Counted from the stretch's first letter, positions 15,520 to 24,002 are shown. The stretch is 44,068 bases of DNA from CAZJHM01 sp964545925 (GCA_964545925.1 CAZJHM010000002.1:1-44068); one strand, 5' to 3'. The notes: generated from the sequence alone by a model not told the origin. Program-made: numbers and translations.

Positions 15520-15933
15520 ATGAACAAAAAAATATCAATTGATTTTTCAAAAATAAGAGGAACAAAATACTTAAGAACCAAAAGAACAAGAACCCTTCTT
15601 CTTAGAACAATTGAAAAACATTTTAGGACAAAAAACATGAAAATTTCACAATTGTTAAATCAAGAACTCTGGAAATATGGCTTGGAAGGAGCTGGAAAAA
15701 CAGAAGTTGCTTTTTTAGAAAACAATGGTTTTATTTGGGCATATCTTCCAATGGAAAAACCAGAAACATTTTTGCCTAAACCAAAAGTAAAGAAAGAAGA
15801 AAAACCAAAAAAAGAAGAAGCAAAAAATGAAAAAGAAAAAGAAGTTGAAAAACAGAAAGAAGAACAAAAGAAAGTTGTTGAAACCGAAAGAAAAATGCAG
15901 GCAGGTTTAGCAAAGAAAAATAAAGGAGTTTAA
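15520..15933 (+). CDS. rpl31e: ribosomal protein L31e with charged tail
   Basis: 137 residues. The first 85 are L31e (RTKRTRTLLLRTIEKHFRT, LLNQELWKYGLEGAGKTEVA), located near the tunnel exit of the large subunit. About 50 extra residues at the end are nearly all Lys and Glu, likely a coiled or disordered tail not seen in standard L31e (about 90 residues). In other archaea L31e lies near the SRP contact site; a tail there might touch SRP or nascent chains, which is speculation. The next gene starts 1 nt after the stop. Confidence 0.9.
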   Translation: MNKKISIDFSKIRGTKYLRTKRTRTLLLRTIEKHFRTKNMKISQLLNQELWKYGLEGAGKTEVAFLENNGFIWAYLPMEKPETFLPKPKVKKEEKPKKEEAKNEKEKEVEKQKEEQKKVVETERKMQAGLAKKNKGV

Positions 15934-15934
15934 T

Positions 15935-16591
15935 ATGAAAATTGAAAAAGCAGTAATTCAGAATAACCCTTATATAGGAATTTTCTGTCTTTCTGCTGAT
16001 AATTTTGTTCTCCACCCTCCTCATCTTTCAAAAGGAAATCTTTCTTCTCTTTCACTTCTTTCTAAAAATTTAATTCCTTTTACAATTGCAGGAACATCTC
16101 TTCTTTCAATTTTTGGAATTGCAAATTCAAATGGAGTTGTTCTAAATCAATTAGTTTCTAAAGAGGAGTTAGCAATTCTTAAAAAAAACAAAATAAAAAC
16201 ACTTCAATTGCCAACTTTAAAGACAATTGGAAATATGTGTTCAGTTAGTAATTCTAAAGGATTAATTTCTCCTGAACTCTCGGAGTTCAAAAAAGAAATT
16301 GAAGAACATTTGAATATTTCTCTTTTAGAAATAACAATTGGAAGTTCATTTTTAACTGGCTCTTGTTCAGTTTTAAATGATAAAGGAGCAATTGTTTCTC
16401 CTCGCATAACACAAGAGGAATTAGAAAAAATAAAGAATTTTTTAGGAACAGAAGTTATTCCTTCTTCTGTAAATTTTGGAGATATATTTCCCGGAACAGG
16501 AATTCTTCTAAACTCCAACACTATTTTAGTTGGACAAGAAACATCTTCTATTGAATTATCAAAAATATTTGATGCTTTTGGAGGTAATTAA
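15935..16591 (+). CDS. eif6: translation initiation factor aIF6
   Basis: 218 residues, the usual length. aIF6 binds the large ribosomal subunit and prevents joining of the small subunit. The five-fold repeated alpha/beta pentein pattern is visible, with repeats such as GIANSNGVVLNQLVSKEEL, CSVSNSKGLISPELSEFK, CSVLNDKGAIVSPRITQEEL and GILLNSNTILVGQETSSIEL. It starts 1 nt after L31e, in the conserved operon position. Confidence 0.95.
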   Translation: MKIEKAVIQNNPYIGIFCLSADNFVLHPPHLSKGNLSSLSLLSKNLIPFTIAGTSLLSIFGIANSNGVVLNQLVSKEELAILKKNKIKTLQLPTLKTIGNMCSVSNSKGLISPELSEFKKEIEEHLNISLLEITIGSSFLTGSCSVLNDKGAIVSPRITQEELEKIKNFLGTEVIPSSVNFGDIFPGTGILLNSNTILVGQETSSIELSKIFDAFGGN

Positions 16592-16592
16592 T

Positions 16593-16769
16593 ATGCCATA
16601 TATAATATCTGGAACATATGTAAAAAATAAGGAAAATCATAATTTTGCAAAAAAAATAAATGCAAATAATGCTAATTTGGCAAAAGAAAGTCTTTACACT
16701 TTGTTTGGTTCAAAAAACAAATTGAAAAGAAGACAAATAAAAATAATTGAAATAAAGGAGAGTGAATAA
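16593..16769 (+). CDS. rpl18a: ribosomal protein L18a/L20a (LX)
   Basis: 58 residues from the ATG at 16593, which follows a perfect GGAGGT (16580-16585). The protein matches archaeal LX: IISGTYVKN, FAKKINANNANLAKESLYTL, FGSKNKLKRRQIKIIEIKE. It is shorter than the usual 75-80 residues mainly at the ends. Its place between aIF6 and prefoldin alpha is the standard archaeal order. Confidence 0.9.
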   Translation: MPYIISGTYVKNKENHNFAKKINANNANLAKESLYTLFGSKNKLKRRQIKIIEIKESE

Positions 16770-16770
16770 A

Positions 16771-17238
16771 ATGGAGAAAACAGTTTCACTTCAAGAGTTG
16801 TATTCAATTAGACAAAACGATGCTCAAAATCTTGAACAACTAAAAAGAGCAATCTATTCTTATATGGAAGCAATAGGAGAAGCACAATTAGCAAAAGAAA
16901 CAATTGCAAATTTAGAAAAAGGAAAAGGAAAAATAAAAATTCGTATCGGAGCAAATATTTTCATTGATGCAGAAATAAAAGACACAGACATATTCTTTGA
17001 AAACTTAGCAGGAGAGTTTATAAGAGAAAAAACAAAAGATGAAGCAATTGTTGGATTAAACAAAAACATTGCAACTTTAGAAAAGAAAATTCAGGATTTA
17101 AGAAAAAAAGAAAGAGAACTCAATCAAAATATAGCAAACTATGATGCTGCTTTCCGTGCTGCATATCAAGATTCTCAAAAAACTTCCGAAGAAAAAAATC
17201 AAACCAAAAACAATCCTAAGAAAGAAAAGAAGGATTAG
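16771..17238 (+). CDS. pfdA: prefoldin alpha subunit
   Basis: 155 residues from the ATG at 16771. A GTG three codons earlier is rejected because it leaves only 1 nt after GGAG. The pattern is long helix (about 1-50), beta hairpins (KIKIRIGANIFIDAEIKD), long helix (about 95-140), as in prefoldin alpha, with a Lys-rich tail. Prefoldin captures unfolded chains and passes them to the thermosome. The beta subunit is not in the window. It sits between L18a and FtsY as in most archaea. Confidence 0.93.
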   Translation: MEKTVSLQELYSIRQNDAQNLEQLKRAIYSYMEAIGEAQLAKETIANLEKGKGKIKIRIGANIFIDAEIKDTDIFFENLAGEFIREKTKDEAIVGLNKNIATLEKKIQDLRKKERELNQNIANYDAAFRAAYQDSQKTSEEKNQTKNNPKKEKKD

Positions 17239-17240
17239 AA

Positions 17241-18754
17241 ATGTTTGGCTTTCTCAAAGACAAGCTAAAAAATATAAAGGAAAAGATTTCCGAAGTAATC
17301 AATACTAAGTCTGATTCTCCCCCTTCTTCCCAACTTGAAATTCCTGCTCCGACAAAAATTCCCACTCCGACAAAACCAATCCCAATAGAAACCCCAAAAC
17401 CTCAACCCAAAAAAGAAACCACAAAACCTGAAATCCCTGCTCCGANNNNNNNNNNNNNNNNNNNNNNNNNNNNNNNNNNNNNNNNNNNNNNNNNNNNNNN
17501 NNNNNNNNNNNNNNNNNNNNNNNNNNNNNNNNNNNNNNNNNNNNNACCCCAAAACCTCAACCCAAAAAAGAAACCACAAAACCTGAAATCCCTGCTCCGA
17601 GAAAAATCAAAGAACCTGAAATTCCACCTCAGAAAAAACCAGAAGAAAAGAAAAAAGGATTTTTAGAAAAAATCTTCGGAGTACCAAAACAACCCTCCCA
17701 AAAAGAACCTGAAAAAGAAATCCCAATCCAGAAAGAACCAGAAACCCAGAAAATTCCAGAAATCCCTTTTTCAAGAGAACCTGAAATCCAAATCCAGAAA
17801 GAAATTCAAGAACAAAAAGAAATTCCAATCCAGAAAGAACAAATAGAAATTCAAAAGAAAGAAGAAAAACAACCAAAACTAGGAATCTTTACAAAAGCAA
17901 AAGCAATTTTTTCACAAAAAGTAAAACTTTCAGAAAAAGAAATAGATTCACTTTTATTTGATATTGAAATGTCTTTAATTCAAGCAGATGTAGAACTAGA
18001 GACAGCACAACAATTAACAAAATATATGAAAGAATCTCTTTTAGAAAAAGAATTTTCAAAAGAATCCCTTTCAAAAGACTTAGACACAGCAATGAAACAA
18101 GCAATTGAAAAACTAATAGATATTCCTTATCCAAATTTAATAGAAGAAATAAAACAAAAAAAGAAACCAGTGAAGATTTTATTTTTCGGCCCAAATGGAG
18201 CAGGAAAAACAACAACAATTGCAAAAATAGCTGAACATTTAAAAAACGAAAATTTAACTTCAATTTTAGCAGCAGGAGATACTTTCAGAGCAGCATCAAT
18301 AGAACAAATAAAAAAACATGCAGACAGATTAAATCTAAGATTAATAAGTCATTCTTATGGAGCAGACCCATCAGCAGTTGCTTTTGATGCAATAAAAGCA
18401 GCAGAAGCAAACAACATAGATGTAGTTTTAATAGACACAGCAGGAAGACAAGAAACAAACACAAACCTTTTGAAAGAACTAAGTAAAATAGTTAGAGTAT
18501 CAAAACCAGATTATAAAATATATGTCGGAGAATCAATTTCAGGAACAGCAATTTTAAATCAAGCAAAAGAGTTTGATAAAGAGTTTGGTTTAGATGGTTT
18601 CATACTTACTAAATTAGATTTAGACCCAAAAGGAGGCTCAGCTCTTTCTTTAATTTACAATCTTCAAAAACCAATCTATTTCTTTGGAACAGGGCAAACC
18701 TATAAAGACTTGAAACACTTCTCAAAACAAGAACTCTTAAACCAAATCCTCTGA
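17241..18754 (+). CDS. ftsY: SRP receptor FtsY (intact once the false gap is removed)
   Basis: As given, the frame breaks across a 100-N gap. The 55 bp before the gap (17391-17445) are identical to the 55 bp after it (17546-17600). Removing one copy plus the N (155 bp) joins both parts in frame with no stop and gives 452 residues. The N-terminal part is a Pro/Lys/Glu-rich linker that helps membrane attachment. The NG domain has helices ending near SLIQADVELE, G1 FFGPNGAGKTTT, DTFRAASIEQ, DTAGRQE and TKLDLDPKGGSAL. FtsY is the GTPase receptor that docks SRP54 and the ribosome at the membrane. It follows prefoldin alpha by 2 nt and precedes SRP54. Confidence 0.92.
17391..17600. other. false gap: exact 55-bp duplicate on both sides of 100 N
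   Basis: 17391-17445 and 17546-17600 are identical over all 55 bases, with 100 N (17446-17545) between. 55 is a common de Bruijn k-mer length, so the contigs most likely overlap and the N are artificial. The same pattern occurs at 36813-37022. Confidence 0.9.
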
Positions 18755-18791
18755 AAACATCTTTTTATTTCTTTCCCCCCAAATTCTATTT

Positions 18792-20108
18792 ATGTTAGGA
18801 CAAGCCTTAAGAAATGCATTAGACAAAATAAAGTCAACTTTCACAGACAATGAAATGGAAGAGTCTATAAAAGATATCCAAAGAGCACTTCTTCAATCAG
18901 ATGTAGATGTAGAATTAGTTTTTGAAATTTCAAAAAAATTAAAAGATTTAATAAAAGAAGAACAACCAAAAGGAATTACAAGAAAAGAATTCTTCACAAA
19001 ACAAGCTTTTGAATTATTAGCAGATTTATTAGGAGGAAAACCAAAAGAAAGAGAACCAAAGAAAATTCTTTTAGTAGGTTTATTTGGTTCAGGAAAAACA
19101 ACAACCTCAGCAAAACTAGCCCATTTCTACCAAAAAAGAGGAAAAAAAGTTCTTTTAGTAGCAGCAGACACTTATCGTCCAGCAGCTTATGAACAATTAA
19201 AACAATTATCAGAAAAAATCCAAGTTTCTTTCTACGGAGAACCAGAAGAAACAAATCCATCAAAAATTGTTAGAAATGCTTTAAAGGAAAAAGCAGACAT
19301 AATTATAGTTGATTCAGCAGGAAGAAATGCTTTAGATTCTGAATTACAAAAAGAAATCAAAGAAATAAAAAAAGAATTAAATCCAGACAACACTTGGTTG
19401 GTTTTAAGTGGAGACATAGGAAAAATAGCAAAACCTCAAGCTCAAGCATTTCATGATTTAGTAGATGTAAATGGAGTAATTATTACAAAATTAGATGGTT
19501 CAGGAAAAGGAGGAGGAGCATTAGCAGCTTGCAGACAAACTCAAGCCCCAGTTCTTTTTATAGGAACAGGAGAACACATAGATGATTTGGAAATATTTGA
19601 TGCAGAAAGATTTCTAAGCAGAGTAATGGGATATGGAGATTTACAAGGATTAATGGAAAAAATCTCAAATATTCAAGATGAAATTGAAAATCCTTTAGAA
19701 TCAGAGTTTACATTAGAATCTTATTACAAACAATTAGAACAAACAAAAAAAATGGGCTCTTTAGGAAAGATAGCAGAAATGATTGGTTTGAAACAAGCAA
19801 TACCTCAACAACAATTAGACATGACTGAAGAGAAGATGAAACATTTCAAATATATTATGGATTCAATGACAAAAAAAGAAAGAAAAAATCCAGAAATTCT
19901 ATCTCACTCAAGAATAGAAAGAATAGCAAAAGGTTCAGGAACTCCAACAGAAGAAATCAGACAACTTTTAAAACAATATAAGCTAATGAAAAATGCATTT
20001 GAAAAAATGAAAGATATTCAACAAGAAGATTTGAAAGAAGGTTCATTTGAACAAATAGCAAAGAAGTTAGGTATGGGAAAAAAGAAAAAGAAAAAAAGGT
20101 TCTGGTAA
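18792..20108 (+). CDS. srp54: signal recognition particle protein SRP54
   Basis: 438 residues, the normal length. N domain (1-90), then a GTPase with G1 LFGSGKTTTSAKLA (about 95), DTYRPAAYEQ, DSAGRN and TKLDGSGKGGGAL, then a methionine-rich M domain from about residue 300 that binds signal sequences and SRP RNA (encoded at 9266). The protein ends in a run of lysines. A TATA-like TTTTTATTT (18762-18770) lies 30 nt before the ATG, so it has its own promoter although it follows ftsY by 37 nt. The prepilin peptidase start overlaps its stop by 1 nt. Confidence 0.97.
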   Translation: MLGQALRNALDKIKSTFTDNEMEESIKDIQRALLQSDVDVELVFEISKKLKDLIKEEQPKGITRKEFFTKQAFELLADLLGGKPKEREPKKILLVGLFGSGKTTTSAKLAHFYQKRGKKVLLVAADTYRPAAYEQLKQLSEKIQVSFYGEPEETNPSKIVRNALKEKADIIIVDSAGRNALDSELQKEIKEIKKELNPDNTWLVLSGDIGKIAKPQAQAFHDLVDVNGVIITKLDGSGKGGGALAACRQTQAPVLFIGTGEHIDDLEIFDAERFLSRVMGYGDLQGLMEKISNIQDEIENPLESEFTLESYYKQLEQTKKMGSLGKIAEMIGLKQAIPQQQLDMTEEKMKHFKYIMDSMTKKERKNPEILSHSRIERIAKGSGTPTEEIRQLLKQYKLMKNAFEKMKDIQQEDLKEGSFEQIAKKLGMGKKKKKKRFW

Positions 20109-20869
20109 TGATTCTCTTTAAACAACTAATAATTCTCTTTTTCACATCCATAGCTTCCTTTCAAGACATAAAAGAAAGAGAAGTTTCAGATATTCTTAAT
20201 TATTCTTTTCTTTTCTTCTCTCTTTTACTAATAATTTATTTACAAGAATATACAAGCATTTTCTATGCTTCTTTAGTTTTCTTAATAGGATATCTCTTAT
20301 ACAGAAAAGGAATAATAGGAGGAGGAGATGTAAAACTTTTAACAGCAACCAGTCTTTTACTTCCTTTTTATAATCAAAGATTTCTTATTTTAGATATTGT
20401 TTTCTTAGCAATTCTCTTAACTTCTCTTGCTCTTTCCCCAAACTTAATAAAATATTTAAGAAAAAAGAAAATAAAAGCAATAAAGGAAAACAAAACAAAT
20501 CTTTTTTCTTCTTCAATTTTTTTCTTAGCTCTTGTTTTTATTTTTCTAACTCTTTCTCTCCCTCTCACTCCAACAAATATTCTTCTTTCTCTTTTAGTTT
20601 TATTAGCAATAATCTATTCAGGTTTTGAAAAAGGAGTAAGAAAAATGTTTTATTTAAAGGAAATTTCAATAAATCAATTACAAGAAGATGAAATAGTAGA
20701 AACAGAAAATCTACCAAAAGAATTCCAAAATAATTTCCTAACAAGAAAAGAATTCAATCAATTGAAAAAATTAGGATACAAGAAACTAAAAGTTTATAGA
20801 AATCTTCCACCTTTAGTTCCCTTTATCTTCATAGCAGAAGTAATTATTTTCGGAATCCAATTTCTATAA
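20108..20869 (+). CDS. prepilin peptidase, A24 aspartic family
   Basis: 253 residues and about six membrane helices. The two catalytic aspartates of the family are in SFQDIKEREVSD (residue about 20) and GGGDVKL (about 76). Archaeal members (FlaK, PibD, EppA) remove the basic leader of pilins, archaellins and pilin-like surface proteins. The C-terminal part has a soluble region about residues 185-235 with a few charged helices. A substrate with a class III pilin signal is encoded at 27799. The start ATGA overlaps the SRP54 stop, so the two are translationally coupled. Confidence 0.87.
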   Translation: MILFKQLIILFFTSIASFQDIKEREVSDILNYSFLFFSLLLIIYLQEYTSIFYASLVFLIGYLLYRKGIIGGGDVKLLTATSLLLPFYNQRFLILDIVFLAILLTSLALSPNLIKYLRKKKIKAIKENKTNLFSSSIFFLALVFIFLTLSLPLTPTNILLSLLVLLAIIYSGFEKGVRKMFYLKEISINQLQEDEIVETENLPKEFQNNFLTRKEFNQLKKLGYKKLKVYRNLPPLVPFIFIAEVIIFGIQFL

Positions 20870-20923
20870 GTTAGAAAAATATATTTTAAATTATTTTTAT
20901 CCAAATAAAAGTTTTATATACAA

Positions 20924-21775
20924 TTAAATCATTTTTTTCTTCTTAAACTCTTCAATCATTAGTTTAATCCCTTCTTTATATCCTGTCTTAGGAGCCCAAC
21001 CAATATTTCTTATCTTAGTTATATCATATTTTCTTTCGCGAACTAATCTAGTTATATGTTCAGGAATAATAGAAGGATGTTTTTTGAAACTCTCATTTAT
21101 TGCATATATCTGCCCAAACAACATAGGAACACTACTTCCTTTTCCCAATCCAAGATTTTTCCTAATTTCTTCATAAATATCTCTTAGACTAACATTTTCA
21201 TCATTTGCAACAACAAAAGTCTCACCCAAAACCCCTTTTTTGAAAATTAACATTTCAATAACTTCAGCCAAATCCTCAACATAAATAGTTTGCCATTGAA
21301 AGTTCCCAGAACTTATCAAAGGTTTTTTAGATTGTTTAGTAATTCCAACCCAATATCTATTTGTCCCCAAAACCAATGCACTTCTTATTATCACATGATT
21401 TTTAAATCCTCTAACAATCATCTCAGCCATTTGCTTACTTCTTTCATATGGGGTTTCTGGGGCATATTTGCTTTTTTCATCAAAAGGAGTATCTGAAAGA
21501 GCACATACTCCACTTGTGCTTAAATAAACTAATTTCTTAACTTTGTTTTCTTTGCATGCTTTAACAACATTATCAGTTCCAATAACATTTACTTCAAATA
21601 AATCTGGACTTTGTTCATCTAACACAGCAGCCATATGCAAAACAATGTCTGCATTTTTTGTTTGTTTTAAACAATTCTTGTAATCTCTTATATCTCCCTT
21701 AAACTTTTTAGCTCCCTTTAATCTTTTCATAACTCTTTTCCCAACAAATCCATCATGTCCAATAACTAAAATCAT
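20924..21775 (-). CDS. NAD-dependent epimerase/dehydratase (extended SDR)
   Basis: 283 residues. The Rossmann start ILVIGHDGFVGKRV has the G-x2-G-x2-G pattern, HMAAV follows, and the catalytic YERSK gives the Tyr-x3-Lys pair; the preceding STSGVC holds the Ser. Members act on nucleotide sugars or isoprenoid-type alcohols. It overlaps the UbiA gene by 4 nt and is therefore co-expressed with it. A role in modifying lipids or their sugar headgroups is inference. Confidence 0.85.
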   Translation of the reverse strand: MILVIGHDGFVGKRVMKRLKGAKKFKGDIRDYKNCLKQTKNADIVLHMAAVLDEQSPDLFEVNVIGTDNVVKACKENKVKKLVYLSTSGVCALSDTPFDEKSKYAPETPYERSKQMAEMIVRGFKNHVIIRSALVLGTNRYWVGITKQSKKPLISSGNFQWQTIYVEDLAEVIEMLIFKKGVLGETFVVANDENVSLRDIYEEIRKNLGLGKGSSVPMLFGQIYAINESFKKHPSIIPEHITRLVRERKYDITKIRNIGWAPKTGYKEGIKLMIEEFKKKKMI

Positions 21776-22572
21776 AATAATCCTCCAATTATCAATGCAA
21801 TCATATATACAATCATCCCTTTCTTATATATTTCTTGTGCATTTGAATATTTGCCAGAAAGAAGTTTTTTAATTCCAAAAATAAATATTAAAAAACTTAA
21901 ACTTGTCAAAATTAAATAATACAAACTAAACACACTATATAGATAAATCGCAAAAGGAAATCCAGCCAAAACAAATGCCCCTCCTATTACTCCTGCCCAT
22001 TTTTTCCCAATAACAGAAGGAAACCCTTTTTTCTCTTCTTTATCTCTTTCATAATCTTCCAAATCTTTTGCAATTTCTCTCCCAACATTTACTAAAAAAG
22101 CAGAAGTGCTTGCATAAAGAACAATTCCAATATTACCAGCAATTATTCCTCCAAAAAGAAAAGTTAATCCAGTTCCCAAAGCAACAGCAAAGTTCCCAAG
22201 CCATTTTAATTCTTTCATAATAAATGCATAAATAATCATCAAAAGATAAATCCCAATAGCTAACACACTTCCCCAAAAACCTAAGACAAGCGAAAGTCCA
22301 AGAGAAATAAAACTTAAGATAAAAAATAATTTCCAAGCATTTTCTAGAGAAATTTTCCCAGAACTTATTGGGTTTTTCTCTTTGGAATCTCTTTTCCAAT
22401 CAGCAATATTATTAGCAATGTTTCCACAAGCACATATACCAAAAGCAACAATTCCACCAATTAATCCATATTCCCAAAAAATTCCAGCTTCAATCCAAAA
22501 TCCAATCAAAACAGCAAGAAGAGCAATTAAACAATTCCCAATTCTTATCAACCTTAATACATCTTTTAGCAT
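21772..22572 (-). CDS. UbiA prenyltransferase, probably DGGGP synthase
   Basis: 266 residues from the ATG at 22572; a TTG five codons earlier is less likely because the shared promoter sets the transcript start near 22572. About eight membrane helices. The two Asp-rich motifs are NNIADWKRDSKEKNP and REIAKDLEDYERDKEEK. Both bind the prenyl diphosphate through magnesium. The pattern fits digeranylgeranylglyceryl phosphate synthase, which adds the second geranylgeranyl chain in archaeal lipid synthesis. GGGP synthase, the preceding step, is encoded at 24003. Chlorophyll- or menaquinone-type UbiA is less likely in this context. Confidence 0.85.
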   Translation of the reverse strand: MLKDVLRLIRIGNCLIALLAVLIGFWIEAGIFWEYGLIGGIVAFGICACGNIANNIADWKRDSKEKNPISSGKISLENAWKLFFILSFISLGLSLVLGFWGSVLAIGIYLLMIIYAFIMKELKWLGNFAVALGTGLTFLFGGIIAGNIGIVLYASTSAFLVNVGREIAKDLEDYERDKEEKKGFPSVIGKKWAGVIGGAFVLAGFPFAIYLYSVFSLYYLILTSLSFLIFIFGIKKLLSGKYSNAQEIYKKGMIVYMIALIIGGLL

Positions 22573-22590
22573 AATAAAAAAACCCAAATC

Positions 22591-22602
22591 CTTTTTAAAA
22601 AC
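22591..22602. promoter_or_regulatory. shared bidirectional TATA-like box (UbiA / RtcA-like)
   Basis: TTTTTAAAAA (22592-22601) reads the same on both strands. It is 29 nt before the ATG at 22621 and 28-29 nt before the ATG at 22572. No other TATA-like element fits either gene in the 48-bp space, so one box probably serves both leaderless transcripts. Confidence 0.5.
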
Positions 22603-22620
22603 ATATTCTCACTCTTTTAT

Positions 22621-23562
22621 ATGCTAGAAATACCAGCTTACACAGAAAAAACACTATCTTTTTCTCTTTCTCTTTCTGCTTTTCAACAAAAATCAGTCAA
22701 ACTTTTAGATATAAGAAAAAGAGAAGATAGAAAAGGAATTCAAAATCAAGATATAATTCTCTTAGAAGCTTTAAAAAAAATAACAAAAGCAGAAGTAAAA
22801 AAAGATTCGTCAATTTTTTTCTCCCCAACAACTTTTGATTCTTCTCCAATCCGCATCTCGGCTAATTCTCCTGTCTCTCTTCCTGATTTTTTTCTCCCTC
22901 TTCTTCCCTTAGCAAAAAAAACAAACCTAAAAATAACTGCTTGTGGAATAACAGACACAGAAAAAAGTTCTCTAGATTTCCTCCAATATTCTCTTCTTCC
23001 ATTATCAAGAAAACATGGTTTAAAAGCAAATTTAAAAATAACAAAAAGAGGATTTTATCCTAAGAACAAAGGACAAGTAACTTTAACTCTTTTAAGATCA
23101 AAGTTAAAACCAATAAAAATCTCAAATAAAGGAAAAATAGATTACATAAAGATAATTACAAATTCCAGAGGATTTACAACACAAGCAATAGAAATGGAAA
23201 AACTTGCTAAATTTCATCTAAAAAATCTAGCAGAAATAGACATCCAAAGAAACCACATAGAAACCAAAGAAAACAAAGGAGCCTCAATCTCTTTAATCGC
23301 ATATTGCGAAAACTTGCCTTTCTTTTCATATTCAATCTTAACTCCAAAAAGAAATCCAGAAAAAACAGTTCTTTCAGCAATTGAACTCCTCAAAAAGAAA
23401 CTTTCTTTACCTATAGACCCCCTTCTATTAGATTATTTCTTAGTCCATACAGCAATTGTAAAAAAAGGAGTTTTTCCTTACACAAAAACAGAAATAAAAG
23501 AATTATCTGAAGTTTTTTTCAATATCTCTTTTACAGAAAAAGATAATCTAATTTCTCTTTAA
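22621..23562 (+). CDS. RtcA/Rcl1-like protein, probably catalytically inactive
   Basis: 313 residues with the order of RNA 3'-phosphate cyclase: LLDIRKREDRKGIQNQD (family IRxxRxxPGLxxQH), the central KRGFYPKNKGQVTL (family RGYYPKGGG), and DYFLVHTAIVKKG near the C terminus. The EGGGQxxR motif at the start is replaced by YTEKTLSFSL and the histidine of HLADQL, which is adenylated in RtcA, is missing (DPLLLDYFL). The protein therefore resembles Rcl1, the eukaryotic rRNA-processing relative, more than an active cyclase. Function unknown; the assignment rests on motif order only. Confidence 0.6.
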   Translation: MLEIPAYTEKTLSFSLSLSAFQQKSVKLLDIRKREDRKGIQNQDIILLEALKKITKAEVKKDSSIFFSPTTFDSSPIRISANSPVSLPDFFLPLLPLAKKTNLKITACGITDTEKSSLDFLQYSLLPLSRKHGLKANLKITKRGFYPKNKGQVTLTLLRSKLKPIKISNKGKIDYIKIITNSRGFTTQAIEMEKLAKFHLKNLAEIDIQRNHIETKENKGASISLIAYCENLPFFSYSILTPKRNPEKTVLSAIELLKKKLSLPIDPLLLDYFLVHTAIVKKGVFPYTKTEIKELSEVFFNISFTEKDNLISL

Positions 23563-23618
23563 TTACAAATAAATACAAAAAAAGTTTTTGAAAAGAAAGA
23601 AATCTAATTTCTCTTTAA
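23545..23618. repeat. 18-bp direct repeat across two convergent gene ends
   Basis: AATCTAATTTCTCTTTAA occurs at 23545-23562 and again at 23601-23618. The first copy encodes the last residues and stop of the RtcA-like gene; the second contains the end of the convergent rnp4 gene on the other strand. It may be a small duplication that created one of the gene ends. Confidence 0.7.
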
Positions 23619-23828
23619 ATTATTCCCACATTCACATTTCAAATTTTTCCCAAGAAATTTCTTGCATTTTTTACAAAATAATTTTTTCTGCTCCCCAGTT
23701 AGTTTTACTCTTGCCTTTTGTTGTATTTTAAGTGCAATTTCAAGATATCTATCAGCATATTTAGAATTCTTTTCAGCTAATAAAAAAAGTTTCCTAATTC
23801 TTTCTTCTGCAATTTCTTTTACTCCCAT
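23604..23828 (-). CDS. rnp4: ribonuclease P protein component 4 (Rpp21)
   Basis: 74 residues from the ATG at 23828. An earlier GTG lies inside the tRNA gene and is rejected. The family signature is clear: IAEERIRKLFLLAEKNSKYADRYLEIALKI, split across residues 5-34, and the zinc-binding FCKKCKKFL with a second CxC pair (CECG). It is shorter than usual (about 100-120) at the C terminus. Rpp21 works in RNase P, which matures tRNA 5' ends. It lies 12 nt behind tRNA-Gly, so the tRNA and a protein needed to process it seem to share a transcript. Confidence 0.85.
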   Translation of the reverse strand: MGVKEIAEERIRKLFLLAEKNSKYADRYLEIALKIQQKARVKLTGEQKKLFCKKCKKFLGKNLKCECGNNLKRN

Positions 23829-23840
23829 TTCAAAAACCAA

Positions 23841-23912
23841 TGCGGCCACCGGGGCTCGAACCCGAGTCTCAAGCTTGGCAAGCTTGCATTCTAACCACTA
23901 AACTATGGCCGC
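23841..23912 (-). tRNA. tRNA-Gly (GCC)
   Basis: On the minus strand the acceptor GCGGCCA pairs with TGGCCGC. The anticodon stem CAAGC/GCTTG closes TTGCCAA with anticodon GCC. The T loop TTCGAGC is regular. The discriminator is A. The rnp4 reading frame follows it by 12 nt. Confidence 0.95.
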
Positions 23913-24002
23913 TTCTAAATAAATCCCCTGTAAAACATATAAAAATCTTTCCTAAATTCCTCAAAGCAAACCTTTTTAATTATTCAATTCTAAATTATTC
24001 TT

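Noticed and set aside
17607..18263. Long Leu/Phe-rich reading frames on the minus strand across ftsY
   Set aside because: They are complements of Lys/Glu-rich coding sequence on the plus strand, a common shadow effect in this composition; no starts with ribosome-binding sites.
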